A stretch of 64,000 bases of DNA from NCBI GenBank assembly GCA_013306675.1, contig JABLUY010000102.1, positions 3,026 through 67,025 of the forward strand, given 5' to 3'. A program made the translations under genes and the position numbers. The notes under the pieces are model-generated. The model saw only the letters and a list, made by a program, of their open reading frames with translations, had not been told where the DNA came from and searched no databases. Positions 9,225 through 18,300 of this stretch are shown in pieces. Origin of the DNA: Thraustochytrium sp. TN22 (lineage: Eukaryota > Sar > Bigyra > Thraustochytrida > Thraustochytriidae). Every line of letters begins with the position of its first letter. The first letter of the stretch is position 1.

Positions 9225-9881
9225 TTAGCGGTCATACTCAACCTTGGCCTGCACGGGCGGCGCCGCGTTCGCGCCCACCATGACAGGCTGCTGCATCATG
9301 ACAGGCGAGGTCACGTAGACTGGCTGCGCCTGGACCTGGACGGGGACCGTGACGACCGGGGGCGCAGGAACCACGACTACGGCGAGCTCGAGGCTCGAGT
9401 GCAATGAGTAGGTGGCGACGGTGTTGCATACGTAAATGATCGCCGCGCCGAGACTAATGAGCAGCGAGGCGACCGCGAGGGGCGCGGAGGAGGCAGGGAC
9501 GCTGGCCCACTCCATGTCGGCAAATGTGTTGATGGCGAGGAGCGCCAAGAACGAGATGAACACCTGAAAGATGTTGCAACACGCGCAGATGCCACTGAAG
9601 ATGCACGAGGTGCAGAGCAGCGGCTGGTTCTGCTGCTTGGCGCCGGCGATGGCGCACACCGGGATGAGCGCCACAAGCAAGAGGGTAATGGCCGTAAACA
9701 CGACGTTGCCGCCCGCTTCCCCGTCCACCTCGGGGTCGGTCACGAGCATGGCGATGACCTCGAGCAGGAGGTTCAGGACGAGAATGACAACGATCAGGCC
9801 CGAGCAGAGCATCACGCGCGACGTCTGATGCTGCACGTTGGAGGTGCCCGCGCCGCGCACGTTGCCCGCATTGATAATCAT
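9225..9881 (-). CDS. four-helix membrane protein, member 3
   Basis: A 218-residue protein, two residues shorter than its paralogue at 7618-8280. The four hydrophobic segments are LCSGLIVVILVLNLLLEVIAML, VVFTAITLLLVALIPVCAI, CNIFQVFISFLALLAI and APLAVASLLISLGAAIIYVC. The family signature AGAKQQNQPLLCTSCIFSGIC lies between helices 2 and 3, and CNTVATYSLHSS follows helix 4. The tail is Pro/Val/Gln-rich (VVVVPAPPVVTVPVQVQAQP) without the poly-Gln of member 2. The start at 9881 (MIINAGNV) is the only upstream Met and gives the same spacing to T-SRV as member 2 (QTSRVM against RTSRVL). The spacing of the three same-strand genes is about 1-1.2 kb. Function unknown. Confidence 0.85.
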   Translation of the reverse strand: MIINAGNVRGAGTSNVQHQTSRVMLCSGLIVVILVLNLLLEVIAMLVTDPEVDGEAGGNVVFTAITLLLVALIPVCAIAGAKQQNQPLLCTSCIFSGICACCNIFQVFISFLALLAINTFADMEWASVPASSAPLAVASLLISLGAAIIYVCNTVATYSLHSSLELAVVVVPAPPVVTVPVQVQAQPVYVTSPVMMQQPVMVGANAAPPVQAKVEYDR

Positions 9882-10379
9882 CCTTGGTTGGCCAGGTCAA
9901 TTCGCGCGGGACTGCGGCAGCGAATGTTTGCAAGCGAGCGACTGAGCGACTGAGCGGCTGAGCGACTGGGCGGGCGGGCGAGCGAGCGAGCGAGCGAGCG
10001 AGCACGCACCCCACGCGCGCACTGGTTGGCCTGCCCCCGTTTTCCGCGCGCGCGCCGAGAGCGACTGGCGCCGAGCCTGAACGCCCTCCGCGCGCACCCA
10101 AGCAAAGCTTGTATGCCCACGATTTGCATTTTCCGAATGGTCAGGTTGGTAGGTTATCCGTTGGTGAATGCGGGCCCCCAACGTTTACGCAAGCGGCCAG
10201 GCTCGTCGTCAATCAGTGCATGCGCAAGGAGCGTTCATCACTGTCCGGCACGCGCACGCGCCAAGGCAGACAGGTGCAAGGCAAGCAAGTGAACGCAACG
10301 GGCACTTGCCTTGACATTGAGCAAATCTTCGAAAGGTCATTTCCCTCTTTTCCCTTCTCGCAGGCGCGTGCGCATGCAT

Positions 10380-10418
<39 letters not shown>

Positions 10419-10595
10419 CGTGCTTGTACTACTATAGACACCGCGTCCGCTCCGCACTTCCGAGCACATGGCACGATCAACGGGGCCGCCCTTGGCCTTT
10501 AATTAGAAAAAAGGCAAGAGCACGACAAAAGAGCGTGTGCCTCCGCCCCATTCCGAGTTTCGGCCGTTGACAGCTCGACAGGATCTCAACCAGGC
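9882..10595. other. intergenic with microsatellites
   Basis: There is no gene. It holds a (GCGA)n run at about 9966-10002 and an (ACGC)n run at about 10374-10420. The open frames here translate to Thr-His-Ala-Arg or Ala-Cys-Val-Arg repeats and are artefacts of the repeats. Confidence 0.7.
10374..10420. repeat. (ACGC)n microsatellite
   Basis: About eleven tetranucleotide units, preceded by a (GCAT) start. A second short ACGC run lies at 60209-60240. Confidence 0.9.
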
Positions 10596-11416
10596 TTAGA
10601 GCTTGCCCTTGGCAAAGCCCTTCTTGAGGTAGACGTTGAAGTCGGGGTCCTTGAGGGACATGAGCTGCTGGCGGTCCTCAATGGCTACCGAGTTGAAGAG
10701 GCTGGGCGAGGAGTGGGACAGGTTGAGGGCCTCCTTGGTGAGGAAGAGCGGCATGGGCGCCATGACCTGGATCATGTCCGTGGCCATGGCCTCGCCGGCC
10801 GTGAGCATCTCGTCGTAGGTGTCGTGGATGGAGTTGGCGAAGCCCAGCTGGAAGGCGCGGTCGGCCTTGAGGAAGCGGCCGGTCATCATCATCTCGCCGG
10901 CGGTGGCCGCGCCGACCGCGCGCGGCAGGTGGTAGGAGATGCCCAGGTCGCCGCCGGTGAGCCCGATCTTGGCCATGGCCACGTTGCACTTGAAGTCCTT
11001 GGTGATGAGACGCACGTCGCAGGCGAGGGCCAGCGCCAGGCCGAAGCCCGCCGTCGCGCCCTGCAGCAGGCCGATGATGGGCTGCTTGATGCGGCGCATC
11101 ACGAGGATGATCTGCACGAAGCGGCGCTGCGCGTTGAAGAAGTAGGTGCCGTCCGCGGTCAGCGCGCTCTCGCCGCCGTCCGTGAGGTCCAGCCCGGCAC
11201 AGAACGCGCGCCCGTTGCCCTTGACAATGACGGCGCGCGGCGTGGGGCCGCCCGGCTTGTGGTTGACGAGCTCATCCGTCTCCAGGTGCGAAAAGTACCG
11301 CAGCAGCTCGCCCTGCAGCTTCGCGCTCGCCGCGTTCAGCTTCTCCGGCCGGTTCAGGGTCACCACGTCCCACCCGCGCTCGTCGCGCTCCACCGTGATG
11401 CATTCGTACTTGTAGT

Positions 11417-11420
<4 letters not shown>
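10596..11420 (-). CDS. enoyl-CoA hydratase/isomerase family protein
   Basis: A 274-residue crotonase-fold protein. Motifs in order: LNRPEKLNAASAKL near residue 22; RAFCAGLDL, which with GATAGFGLALALACD forms the oxyanion hole that binds the thioester carbonyl; and the catalytic-region segment AKIGLTGGDLGISYHLPR. Classical hydratase has two Glu residues. Here the first Glu position reads Lys (AKIGL instead of PEIGL) and an Asp lies in GGDLG, as in several crotonase subfamilies and in mycobacterial EchA-type proteins. The exact reaction (hydration, isomerisation or other acyl-CoA chemistry) therefore cannot be fixed. There is no peroxisomal C-terminal SKL (it ends AKGKL) and no strong mitochondrial presequence, so location is open. 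The start at 11420 is immediately preceded by a (GGCA)n run in the mRNA sense. Confidence 0.88.

Positions 11421-11445
<25 letters not shown>
11421..11445 (-). repeat. (CCTG)n microsatellite touching the start codon
   Basis: On the mRNA strand it reads (GGCA)n GG then ATG, so the simple repeat forms the last ~24 bases of the presumed 5' leader of the crotonase gene. Confidence 0.75.
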
Positions 11446-11447
<2 letters not shown>

Positions 11448-12611
11448 TGCGCCGCCGCTGCTGCCGCTGCTGATTCTGGTTCTGCTGCGGCGGTGCGTCT
11501 GTGTGCCGCCTGTGCCGCGGCCTCGGCCTGCGTCGCCGCCTGCGGCCTGGCCGTCTTCGTCCTCGGACCGCTCCTCCCTTCAGTCCGCCCAAGCCCAAGC
11601 TCCCTGCGTGGCGTGCTGCGTGCTGCGTGCCCACCATGGCCACTTGCACTGCACTGCACTACATCATGGCAACACCAACACTGCACGCACTGCTGTGGCT
11701 GGCACTCATGATGACTGACTCGCGGTGCCTTCAAGTTGGTTGGACCTCTAAGCCTGGCCTGGCCTGGCCTGCCAGGCGTGCCAGCCAGCTCAGTTCGCGC
11801 GGCACTGCTGCCTCCTCGCCTCTTTGCGTGCCTCGCCTCGTCACGGCTCGCCACGCTCCGATCATCGATTCACGTGCCGACCGTGGCCTGGCCTGCTGCA
11901 GCTGCCTTTGCAGTGCGGAACCGCGGGCACGGCATCCGCAGGTCATTCTCGCCCGGCTTGTGCACCCCTCCTTGTGCGCGTTCCCGGCCGCCGTCGCCGC
12001 GGTCAAAGGCAAACGTCCGCGGCCCAGCGCGGCCCTGAGCCCTCACTCCCTGTCAGACCAGATCAGATCGGTGGCAGATCAGATCGAATCGGCCAGGCCA
12101 CGGCGCCTGGCTCTGCAGGCTCGCTCGGTTGCTCGCTCGCAGTATCTCCGGCCAGCGCCTGAGTTTGACCCCGACCTGCTGGCCTCGCTCAGGCTGCAGC
12201 GCAGTGCCGGATTCTCTCCGAGCCAGGCTCTCATCAGGCTTGGACCCCGAGTCCGAGTCCGCGGCGCGCTCGGGCGCGCAGTGGCGTGGCACCAGCTCCG
12301 CACTGCGCTGGCAGCACGCAGGCTCCCGACCCCGGCCAGCGCTCAGTTGCGCAGCCGCAGCGGCAGCGGCGACTCTCTGTCAGGTCGGCCTCGCCGTCCG
12401 CCGCCGTCCCGCGCGGCCCCAGTTCTCCATCCTCCGCGGCGCCGCCCGACCTGCCTGCCGCAGCCGCGCGCAGCCCGCTGGCGGCGCCGCAGCCCGTGCA
12501 GCTGCAGCCCGTGCAGCTGCAGCCCGTGCAGCTGCAGCCCGTGCAGCTGCAGCTCGTGCAGCCGCAGCTCGGCCAGGCGCAGCGCAGCGAGGAAGCGTCC
12601 CGCCGCCAGCC
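11446..12611. other. divergent intergenic region
   Basis: It separates the minus-strand crotonase gene from the plus-strand alpha-kinase and must hold both promoters. A long plus-strand frame (from about 11501 and from 12129) is Arg/Ser/Pro-rich without a domain. I treat it as leader sequence rather than protein. A 15-bp minisatellite occupies 12491-12565. Confidence 0.5.
12491..12565 (+). repeat. 15-bp minisatellite, 5 copies
   Basis: The unit agcccgtgcagctgc is repeated four times exactly at 12491, 12506, 12521 and 12536, and once with changes at 12551. It contains a CAGCTG E-box-like palindrome per unit. It lies 46 bp upstream of the alpha-kinase start. Confidence 0.9.
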
Positions 12612-14912
12612 ATGCAGACGCGCAGGCAGCTCGGCGCGGGCGAGGGCGCCGTGGCGCGGCGCGGCGCGGGCCTGCTGGCGGCCGCGCTGCGCGGCGGGCA
12701 CCGCAAGGGCGAGGCGAGCGAGAGCGCGCCGCGGGGCGACGCCGGCGGCGGGCCCGAGGCCGTGGCCGTGCCGCCGGCAGCCGCGCTGCTGCAGCGCGTG
12801 CGCGCGAACTGGCACAAGGTGGCCGCGCACGCGGCGCAAGCCGAGGACCCGTGGGCGGAGCTGACCAAGACGTGCGGCGTGGAGCACGCAGAGGAGCTCG
12901 TGTACGATGTGGCGACGCGCAGCTGGCGCACGCACCAGCTGCTGGTGCGCATCGAGATGGATACCGGGCCCGTGGCCAAGGGCCGCATGCGCGAGTGCTT
13001 TCGCCTCAAGAAGGTGCCTCTGCCGCGCGCCAAGAAGGAAAAGCAACAGGCGCAGGAGCAGGAGCAGGACGAGGACGAGGCGACGCTGCGGCGGCACCGG
13101 CTGATGCGGTCGCCGTCCGCGGCGTCCGCCTCGTCCGCCACGTCCGCGTACTCGTCGACCTCGTCCACGACGACCGCGGACCCGGAGCACGAGGCCGCCG
13201 TGCAGCGCATCGTGCGGCAGCTGTCGGGCGACGACAGCATGCGGTTCCGCCAGGACTACTCGGCGCGCGACATGGCCGACTGGACCAAGACGTGCGCGCA
13301 GCCCGTCTGGAAGGTGCTGCACCACCTGGGCCGCCGCACGGCGTGCCGCCTGCGCACGCGCCTGGGCCTGGACGCGGTCGACTTCCACCACCCGACCGTG
13401 CTCACCATCGGCGAGCTCATGGCGTGCGCGCGCCGCGACGGCCAGCGCAGCGTGGAGCTGGCCGTCGCCGCCGAGGCGCATAACATGACCCCGGTCGACG
13501 AGGCCAAGCTGGCGTCGCTGCTGGCGCGAGGCCTCAAGGACGACGTCTGCTGGCAGCGCACCTCGCTCAACTTCATGGCCAAGCGCTACATGGCCGCCAA
13601 GGACGACGTGCGCGAGGTGTACGAGGCGGACGTCGTCATGCAGGAGGTCTGCAAGGTGCTCGCGCTGCGCTTCAACGGCCACGACCCGGCGCCGCCCAAG
13701 CAGATCGACATGTTGCACGTCGGCCTCATCCGCCTCGTCGACCGCCCCGGCCAGCCCTTTCTCGGCTACGAGTCCTTCGTGCAGGGCAAGTACCACAAGT
13801 GGAACACCAACGCCGGCTGGACCGACACCGTCACGGTGCGCCACACGCCTCACGCCTTCAGCTTCGCCTCCTTCCGCGACACGCTCGGCGCCATGATGGT
13901 CGTCGACGTCCAGGGCGTCGACGACCTCTACACCGACCCGCAGGTGCACACCCGCGACGGCGAGGGCTTTGGCGAGGGCAACCTCGGCGCGCGCGGCATG
14001 GCGCTCTTCTTGCGCCAATTCCGCTTCGACCTGAACCCCGTCGTGCAGTACATGGGCTACACGCCCTTTGCGCTCCTCCCAGGCGAACAGGGCGCCGCCT
14101 CGCTCGACGAGCAAGCGCGCTTCAAGGAGGGCCAGGCGTACCTGCGCGGTAGCGCCTGGTCCAAGCGCCGCCAGCTCTCCGCGCAGAGCTCTCACTCCGC
14201 CGATGACGACGCCGCCGCCGCCGCCAACGACGACGACGATGACGCGGACCCGGAGGATGCCATCGACCTAGCCCTGGCTCAAGGCCTCAGCGTCGATGTG
14301 GACGGCTTCGGTGTGCCCGAGTTCCTCCTTGACTGCGCCGCTTCCCTCGACGTGGGCGCCTGCCCCATCACGCTGCGCACGCGCATCCCGACCTCCGAGA
14401 CCGCCGAGGGCGCCGTGCACGCCGCGCTCGCGCGCCTCTACGAGGAGTGCGACGAGCGCGTCGTCTGCGACGCCGTCGACCCGGACAGAGCGCGCCGCTT
14501 CCACACTTGGATGGCCGCGCTCGCAGGCTCCTGCGACGCCATGATCGCCTGCGCCGAGGACCCGGCCGCGCCGGACGACGCGCGCCGCAACTGGTACCAC
14601 ATCGCGGCACTCGCCGGCTCGCGCCCGGCCTGTCTCGCCGCGCTCGCCCGTGCGCCCTCCGACGACCACATCCTCCAGATTTTTTACGTGCAGCGCGCAC
14701 TCGAGGCTGTCGACGGCAAAACCGACCCAGAGCGCAAGCTCGCGCTCGAGTTGACCCAGTATGAGCTCCACGCGCTCCTCGCCGCGGGCTTTAAGGCGCT
14801 CGGCGAGCTGGACACCTACCAGGAGCACCTCCAGATCGCTGCCGACCTGGCCATTGAGGCTGGGGACTTTCGCAAGCATCAGCACTACCTCGAGGCCATG
14901 GACGCCGAGTAG
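12612..14912 (+). CDS. eEF2-kinase-like alpha-kinase
   Basis: A 766-residue protein. Alpha-kinase landmarks match eEF2 kinase: KGRMRECFRLKK (near residue 125), FMAKRYM with the presumed ATP-binding Lys324, PPKQIDMLHVGLI..DRPGQP, QGKYHKWNTNAGW, TPHAFSFASF, VVDVQGVDDLYTDPQVHT and the Gly-rich FGEGNLGARGMALF (Asn457). The C-terminal ~200 residues are helical, like the SEL1-type repeats of eEF2K. Animal eEF2K phosphorylates elongation factor 2 to slow translation under calcium/calmodulin or energy stress; the same role here is inference. Two oddities. About 190 residues are inserted between MRECFR and FMAKRY. The zinc-binding H-x-C-x3-C that follows MALF in the family reads QFRFDLNPVV, without His or Cys. 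I start at 12612 because everything upstream is low-complexity. Confidence 0.9.
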   Translation: MQTRRQLGAGEGAVARRGAGLLAAALRGGHRKGEASESAPRGDAGGGPEAVAVPPAAALLQRVRANWHKVAAHAAQAEDPWAELTKTCGVEHAEELVYDVATRSWRTHQLLVRIEMDTGPVAKGRMRECFRLKKVPLPRAKKEKQQAQEQEQDEDEATLRRHRLMRSPSAASASSATSAYSSTSSTTTADPEHEAAVQRIVRQLSGDDSMRFRQDYSARDMADWTKTCAQPVWKVLHHLGRRTACRLRTRLGLDAVDFHHPTVLTIGELMACARRDGQRSVELAVAAEAHNMTPVDEAKLASLLARGLKDDVCWQRTSLNFMAKRYMAAKDDVREVYEADVVMQEVCKVLALRFNGHDPAPPKQIDMLHVGLIRLVDRPGQPFLGYESFVQGKYHKWNTNAGWTDTVTVRHTPHAFSFASFRDTLGAMMVVDVQGVDDLYTDPQVHTRDGEGFGEGNLGARGMALFLRQFRFDLNPVVQYMGYTPFALLPGEQGAASLDEQARFKEGQAYLRGSAWSKRRQLSAQSSHSADDDAAAAANDDDDDADPEDAIDLALAQGLSVDVDGFGVPEFLLDCAASLDVGACPITLRTRIPTSETAEGAVHAALARLYEECDERVVCDAVDPDRARRFHTWMAALAGSCDAMIACAEDPAAPDDARRNWYHIAALAGSRPACLAALARAPSDDHILQIFYVQRALEAVDGKTDPERKLALELTQYELHALLAAGFKALGELDTYQEHLQIAADLAIEAGDFRKHQHYLEAMDAE

Positions 14913-15109
14913 GAGAAGCCAAGGCGACAACTTATCAACCACGTTTCTCTTTTGTATGACGATGACGACTCATGACACAACTTGCATTCAACCAACCAAC
15001 CAACCTCGAGCAGGCGAGCAAGCAAGCTCCGAAAAAGGCAAGAAACCACGTTTCTCTCTTTTGTGTTGGTACCACCATGGGTAAGTTACCACAGATTTTT
15101 AATTACACA

Positions 15110-16375
15110 TCAACGCCACTTGCGCGTCTCGGCTGCCGCCGCAGCCGCCGCCGCCCGACGCAAAGCGGCGCGCTCCTCATTGCACTCCTCGTTGCACAAC
15201 GTCGTAAAGTTCGACGACGCAATGAGATCCTCCATGTATCGGTCGCGCAGCCTGGGGTCCTCCGGCGGCGCCTCCTCCGGCAGCAAGATGTTGAAGATGT
15301 TATGCACGAGCGAATGCTTGAGCGACCGGTCGCTCTTGGTCGTGGCCGTCAGCGCCGGCGACGCGTTCACCTCGAGGAGCCACACCTTGAGGTTCTCGTC
15401 AATGAGGATGTCGTACCCATAGCACTCGAAGCAGTGCTTCTCGTTCATCATGACTGACTGCACCGCCTTGATGGACTGCAAGATCACGTCCTCCAGCTCG
15501 CGGAAAAGCCGAGCTGTCGCGTCCGCGCCGAACATGGCCGCCAGGTACAGTCGCAAATTCGCCAGGCTCCACTTGCCGCCGTGGTGGTCGTTGTAGTCCT
15601 CGTTGTTCTTTTGGATCGCCACGTTCGTCAGGTGCATGTAGTGGTTGTCGCGATCCGCCGCGCTCATGGAGTACTTTTCGTTGCAAAACCGCGCGAAGCC
15701 GTCCTGGTAGAGAAACGCCTTGAGCGGACGGTACGAGGTCACCAGCACGTACATGCGCAGGTCAAACTTGCGCCCGCCGATGAGCAGCGGCCGCTCAATG
15801 TACTTGGAGATTACGTAGATCTCCTGCCCGTTTCCCTTGGACGCCCACTTCTTCACCTGGTGCAGTTTGGTCACGAGAAAGATGCCCACGCCGCGCGCCT
15901 TGGAGGTTGGTTTCATGATCCACATCGAGTTCGGGTTGCGCCGGAACTCCTCCACGAACAAAGAGTAGTCCACTGGCAGCACATAGGTGGGCGGTAAGAA
16001 GCTGCACGGCTGCTGCGCAGGCCCCGCACCACCGCCCGCGTCGCCCGTCGCCGGCGCCTGCTGTGCCAGCAGCTCCTTGCGGTACCGCTTGATGTTCTTC
16101 ACCATCAGGTCCTTGCGCGTCAGCTCGTAGTGGTTCGGGAAGTGGTTGATCAGCTGCCCGTCGCGCAGCCTAAAGATGCACTCCGGGCTGAACAGGTACT
16201 TGACCGTCGCCACGTTCGCCCAGTACACGTGCCAGTCCTGATCGCCCGCGTCCGCGCACCGCTCCCAGCCGCGCCGGTCGAAGCACCCTAGCAGGCACTG
16301 CTTGTCGAAGTCCATCTTCCACCGGATCACGCGCCCCGCGCCGCCCTCGCCCTCGCCGCCCTCTCGCGGCGCCAT
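15110..16375 (-). CDS. TTLL9: tubulin polyglutamylase TTLL9-like
   Basis: A 421-residue tubulin-tyrosine-ligase-like enzyme. It follows human TTLL9 along most of its length: ISHF-equivalent INHFPNHYELTRKDLMVKNIKRYRKEL, FVEEFRRNP..WIMKPTSKARGVGIFL (ATP-grasp nucleotide loop), ISKYIERPLLIGGRKFDLRMYVLV, LYQDGFARF, YMHLTNVAIQK, KHCFECYGYDILID and LKVWLLEVNASPAL (metal-binding Glu/Asn of the ATP-grasp site). TTLL9-type enzymes add glutamate chains to tubulin in axonemes, so the gene argues for a motile flagellum at some life stage. The N-terminus is short and acidic/Gly-rich (MAPREGGEGEGG). The start at 16375 is the only upstream Met. The gene lies tail-to-tail with the alpha-kinase, 197 bp between stops. 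Confidence 0.93.
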   Translation of the reverse strand: MAPREGGEGEGGAGRVIRWKMDFDKQCLLGCFDRRGWERCADAGDQDWHVYWANVATVKYLFSPECIFRLRDGQLINHFPNHYELTRKDLMVKNIKRYRKELLAQQAPATGDAGGGAGPAQQPCSFLPPTYVLPVDYSLFVEEFRRNPNSMWIMKPTSKARGVGIFLVTKLHQVKKWASKGNGQEIYVISKYIERPLLIGGRKFDLRMYVLVTSYRPLKAFLYQDGFARFCNEKYSMSAADRDNHYMHLTNVAIQKNNEDYNDHHGGKWSLANLRLYLAAMFGADATARLFRELEDVILQSIKAVQSVMMNEKHCFECYGYDILIDENLKVWLLEVNASPALTATTKSDRSLKHSLVHNIFNILLPEEAPPEDPRLRDRYMEDLIASSNFTTLCNEECNEERAALRRAAAAAAAAETRKWR

Positions 16376-16830
16376 CCTGCTCCGCGCGCCGCTGCGTTTG
16401 CTGGAGCTGGACTGCGCGCGTGGCGTGCGACGCGCCTAACCGTTTGCGCGTCCACCTGAGGCAAGTCAAGGCAAGGCAAGGCAAGGCAAGCGCTGCGCAG
16501 CGCGGCGCTTGTATTGGAAAGGCGCTGGACTGCTGCCAGCAAGAGTAGCAGATTCTCGCTCTTGACGTCATCATGGCACCAGCGCCTGCACCCCACTCAC
16601 CACGAACTCGATCCTCACGGCGCGCGCGTCGCCAGCAGGCAGAGGCCACAGAGGTCGCAAGACGTCCTTCTCCAGGCATTGCCCAAGACGTCCTTCTCCA
16701 GGCATTGACCTTCTCCAGGCATTGTGTCTCTCCAGCGTGAACCTTTGGGTACAAGAGCTACTACAAGCTGCCCGTGATCTTGCTCGTCGTCTCGTCTCTC
16801 GTTTGGTTTCAAGTTCTCTTTACAGCTTCG
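16376..16830. other. intergenic, with 26-bp repeat
   Basis: Upstream of TTLL9 and downstream of the phosphatase gene. It contains a short run of AAGGC repeats near 16468-16490 and the 26-bp direct repeat at 16658-16726. No gene is seen. Confidence 0.6.
16658..16726. repeat. 26-bp tandem repeat, ~2.6 copies
   Basis: The unit caagacgtccttctccaggcattgcc starts at 16658 and 16684, with a partial third copy (cttctccaggcattg) at 16710. Confidence 0.85.
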
Positions 16831-18300
16831 CTAACGACAGCCGGATCGATCGATGAGGACAGAATCGACGCGGTCAAAGGAGCCGAGGGGAGTAATGGGC
16901 TGGCCGGGGAAGTGGTCAAAGTTGTGCGGGTTGCGATGCCAAGTCCAGTTGGCGTGCGTGGCATCGAAGATCTCCATGCTGGCAAAGCCGAAGCTGGACT
17001 GGCGAAAGGCGGACCACTTGGGCGTCCAGGCCGAGACGGGCGCAAAGGGCGAGGCCTTCTCACGGTTCCCGCCGTCGCCAACGACAATGTAGGTGGGCGC
17101 GCAGTCGGCGCGCTCAAAGTTCTGCATCGGGTGCGTGCGCTCGTACGCGTGCACGTGCCCAGAAAGGACGAGGTCTACGCCGTAGTCCACGAAGAGCGGC
17201 TCCATGTCGGACCGCATGGGCGCCGCCTCGTTGTGGTGCGATGGGTTGCTGCAATACCAGGGCGCATGAAACTCGACGATGATCCAGGGCGTCACGTCGC
17301 GGGTCTGCGAGGCGCGAATCAACTCCTTGTGGAGCCACCGGAACTGCGCCGATCCAGGCTCCGTGCGGCAGTAGCTGCACAGCGAAATGAAGAGCACCGG
17401 CCCGCGCCGCTCCGAGAACCACAGCTCACGCTCCGTCGACCCATACCGCTCCAGGTAGCCCAGAAACGCCTCCTGCTGCGACAACTCGTGGTTGCCAGGG
17501 GCCCAGACCGTCGCCACGGCGCTCAGCAGGGGCTCCGCCAGACGCCCGAAGCTCTCCCATCGCAGCTGCTCGCCATCGCTGTACGCCAGGTCGCCAGCGT
17601 ACAGCAGCGTGCTAGACCGGTGCGCGCGCAGCCACGCCAGCGCGCCGGTGTACGTCGCGTTCGAGTACTGCGTCTGCCCACCGTCCGCCACCACCGCAAA
17701 CGTGAAGTTCCCTTTGCCATCCTGCGGGAACTGGCCCGGCGCCGGCGGAGTCACGAACCGCGCCGCGCCTACGCGCTCCGCGCCCGCCTCGCCCACATCA
17801 CACACGTATTCCTTGTCCGCCTCCAACTCGACGGCGCACCGGTGAAGATACGGCGACGTATAGATGCTCGGTCGCAAGTTGTAGTCCGCGGCGGAATCGA
17901 TCAGGTTGCTATACGTTTTGGCCGACCCCGACCCGCTCACGCGCGCCCCGCCACTGCCGCCACTGCACGCGCACTGCGTCTTTTGCGCCTCCTCCGCGCT
18001 GCTCGTCGCGTACATGATTTCCACCGTCCACTTGCCATCCTTGCACTCGCGGCCCTCTGCGGCGATGCGCACCGACACCTGCTCTGGCGCGCCTTCGTCC
18101 TCATCCTTGCCGCGCACGAGCAGCTCTTCCAGCGCCAGGTCCGCGCCGGGCCCCGGCCGCACGTACAGCAGGTCCTCCTCGCTTCGCGCCGTCAAGGTCA
18201 TGGTCGTCGTCGTTGTCGTCGTCGTCGTCGTTGCCATCGTCAGCGCCAGCACCGCCAGCGCCGCCAGCGCCACCAGCGCCGTCGCCGGCGTGGCGCCCAT
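16831..18300 (-). CDS. secreted purple-acid-phosphatase-like metallophosphatase
   Basis: A 489-residue protein. The N-terminus is a signal peptide (ATALVALAALAVLALTMA), followed by a run of ten Thr. The five metallophosphatase blocks are present: VVADGGQT (Asp206), AGDLAYSDG (Asp237, Tyr240, the tyrosine that gives purple acid phosphatases their colour), APGNHE (Asn270, His271), VEFHAPWYC (His345) and GHVHAYER (His382, His384). A preceding fibronectin-like region (residues ~70-190) is typical of plant-type enzymes. The first block reads ADGG instead of GDxG, but the metal-binding Asp is kept. It likely hydrolyses organic phosphate esters outside the cell or in acidic vesicles, supplying phosphate; the exact substrate is unknown. 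It is divergent from the RNase HII gene across 681 bp. Confidence 0.9.
   Translation of the reverse strand: MGATPATALVALAALAVLALTMATTTTTTTTTTMTLTARSEEDLLYVRPGPGADLALEELLVRGKDEDEGAPEQVSVRIAAEGRECKDGKWTVEIMYATSSAEEAQKTQCACSGGSGGARVSGSGSAKTYSNLIDSAADYNLRPSIYTSPYLHRCAVELEADKEYVCDVGEAGAERVGAARFVTPPAPGQFPQDGKGNFTFAVVADGGQTQYSNATYTGALAWLRAHRSSTLLYAGDLAYSDGEQLRWESFGRLAEPLLSAVATVWAPGNHELSQQEAFLGYLERYGSTERELWFSERRGPVLFISLCSYCRTEPGSAQFRWLHKELIRASQTRDVTPWIIVEFHAPWYCSNPSHHNEAAPMRSDMEPLFVDYGVDLVLSGHVHAYERTHPMQNFERADCAPTYIVVGDGGNREKASPFAPVSAWTPKWSAFRQSSFGFASMEIFDATHANWTWHRNPHNFDHFPGQPITPLGSFDRVDSVLIDRSGCR

Noticed and set aside
10374-10420. Regular repeat considered as a CRISPR array
   Set aside because: It is an uninterrupted (ACGC)n microsatellite with no spacers, in a eukaryotic genome.
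12234-14195. 653-residue open frame on the minus strand opposite the alpha-kinase
   Set aside because: It is the mirror of a GC-rich gene; its translation is His/Arg/Ala/Leu-rich without any domain, whereas the plus strand has clear kinase motifs.
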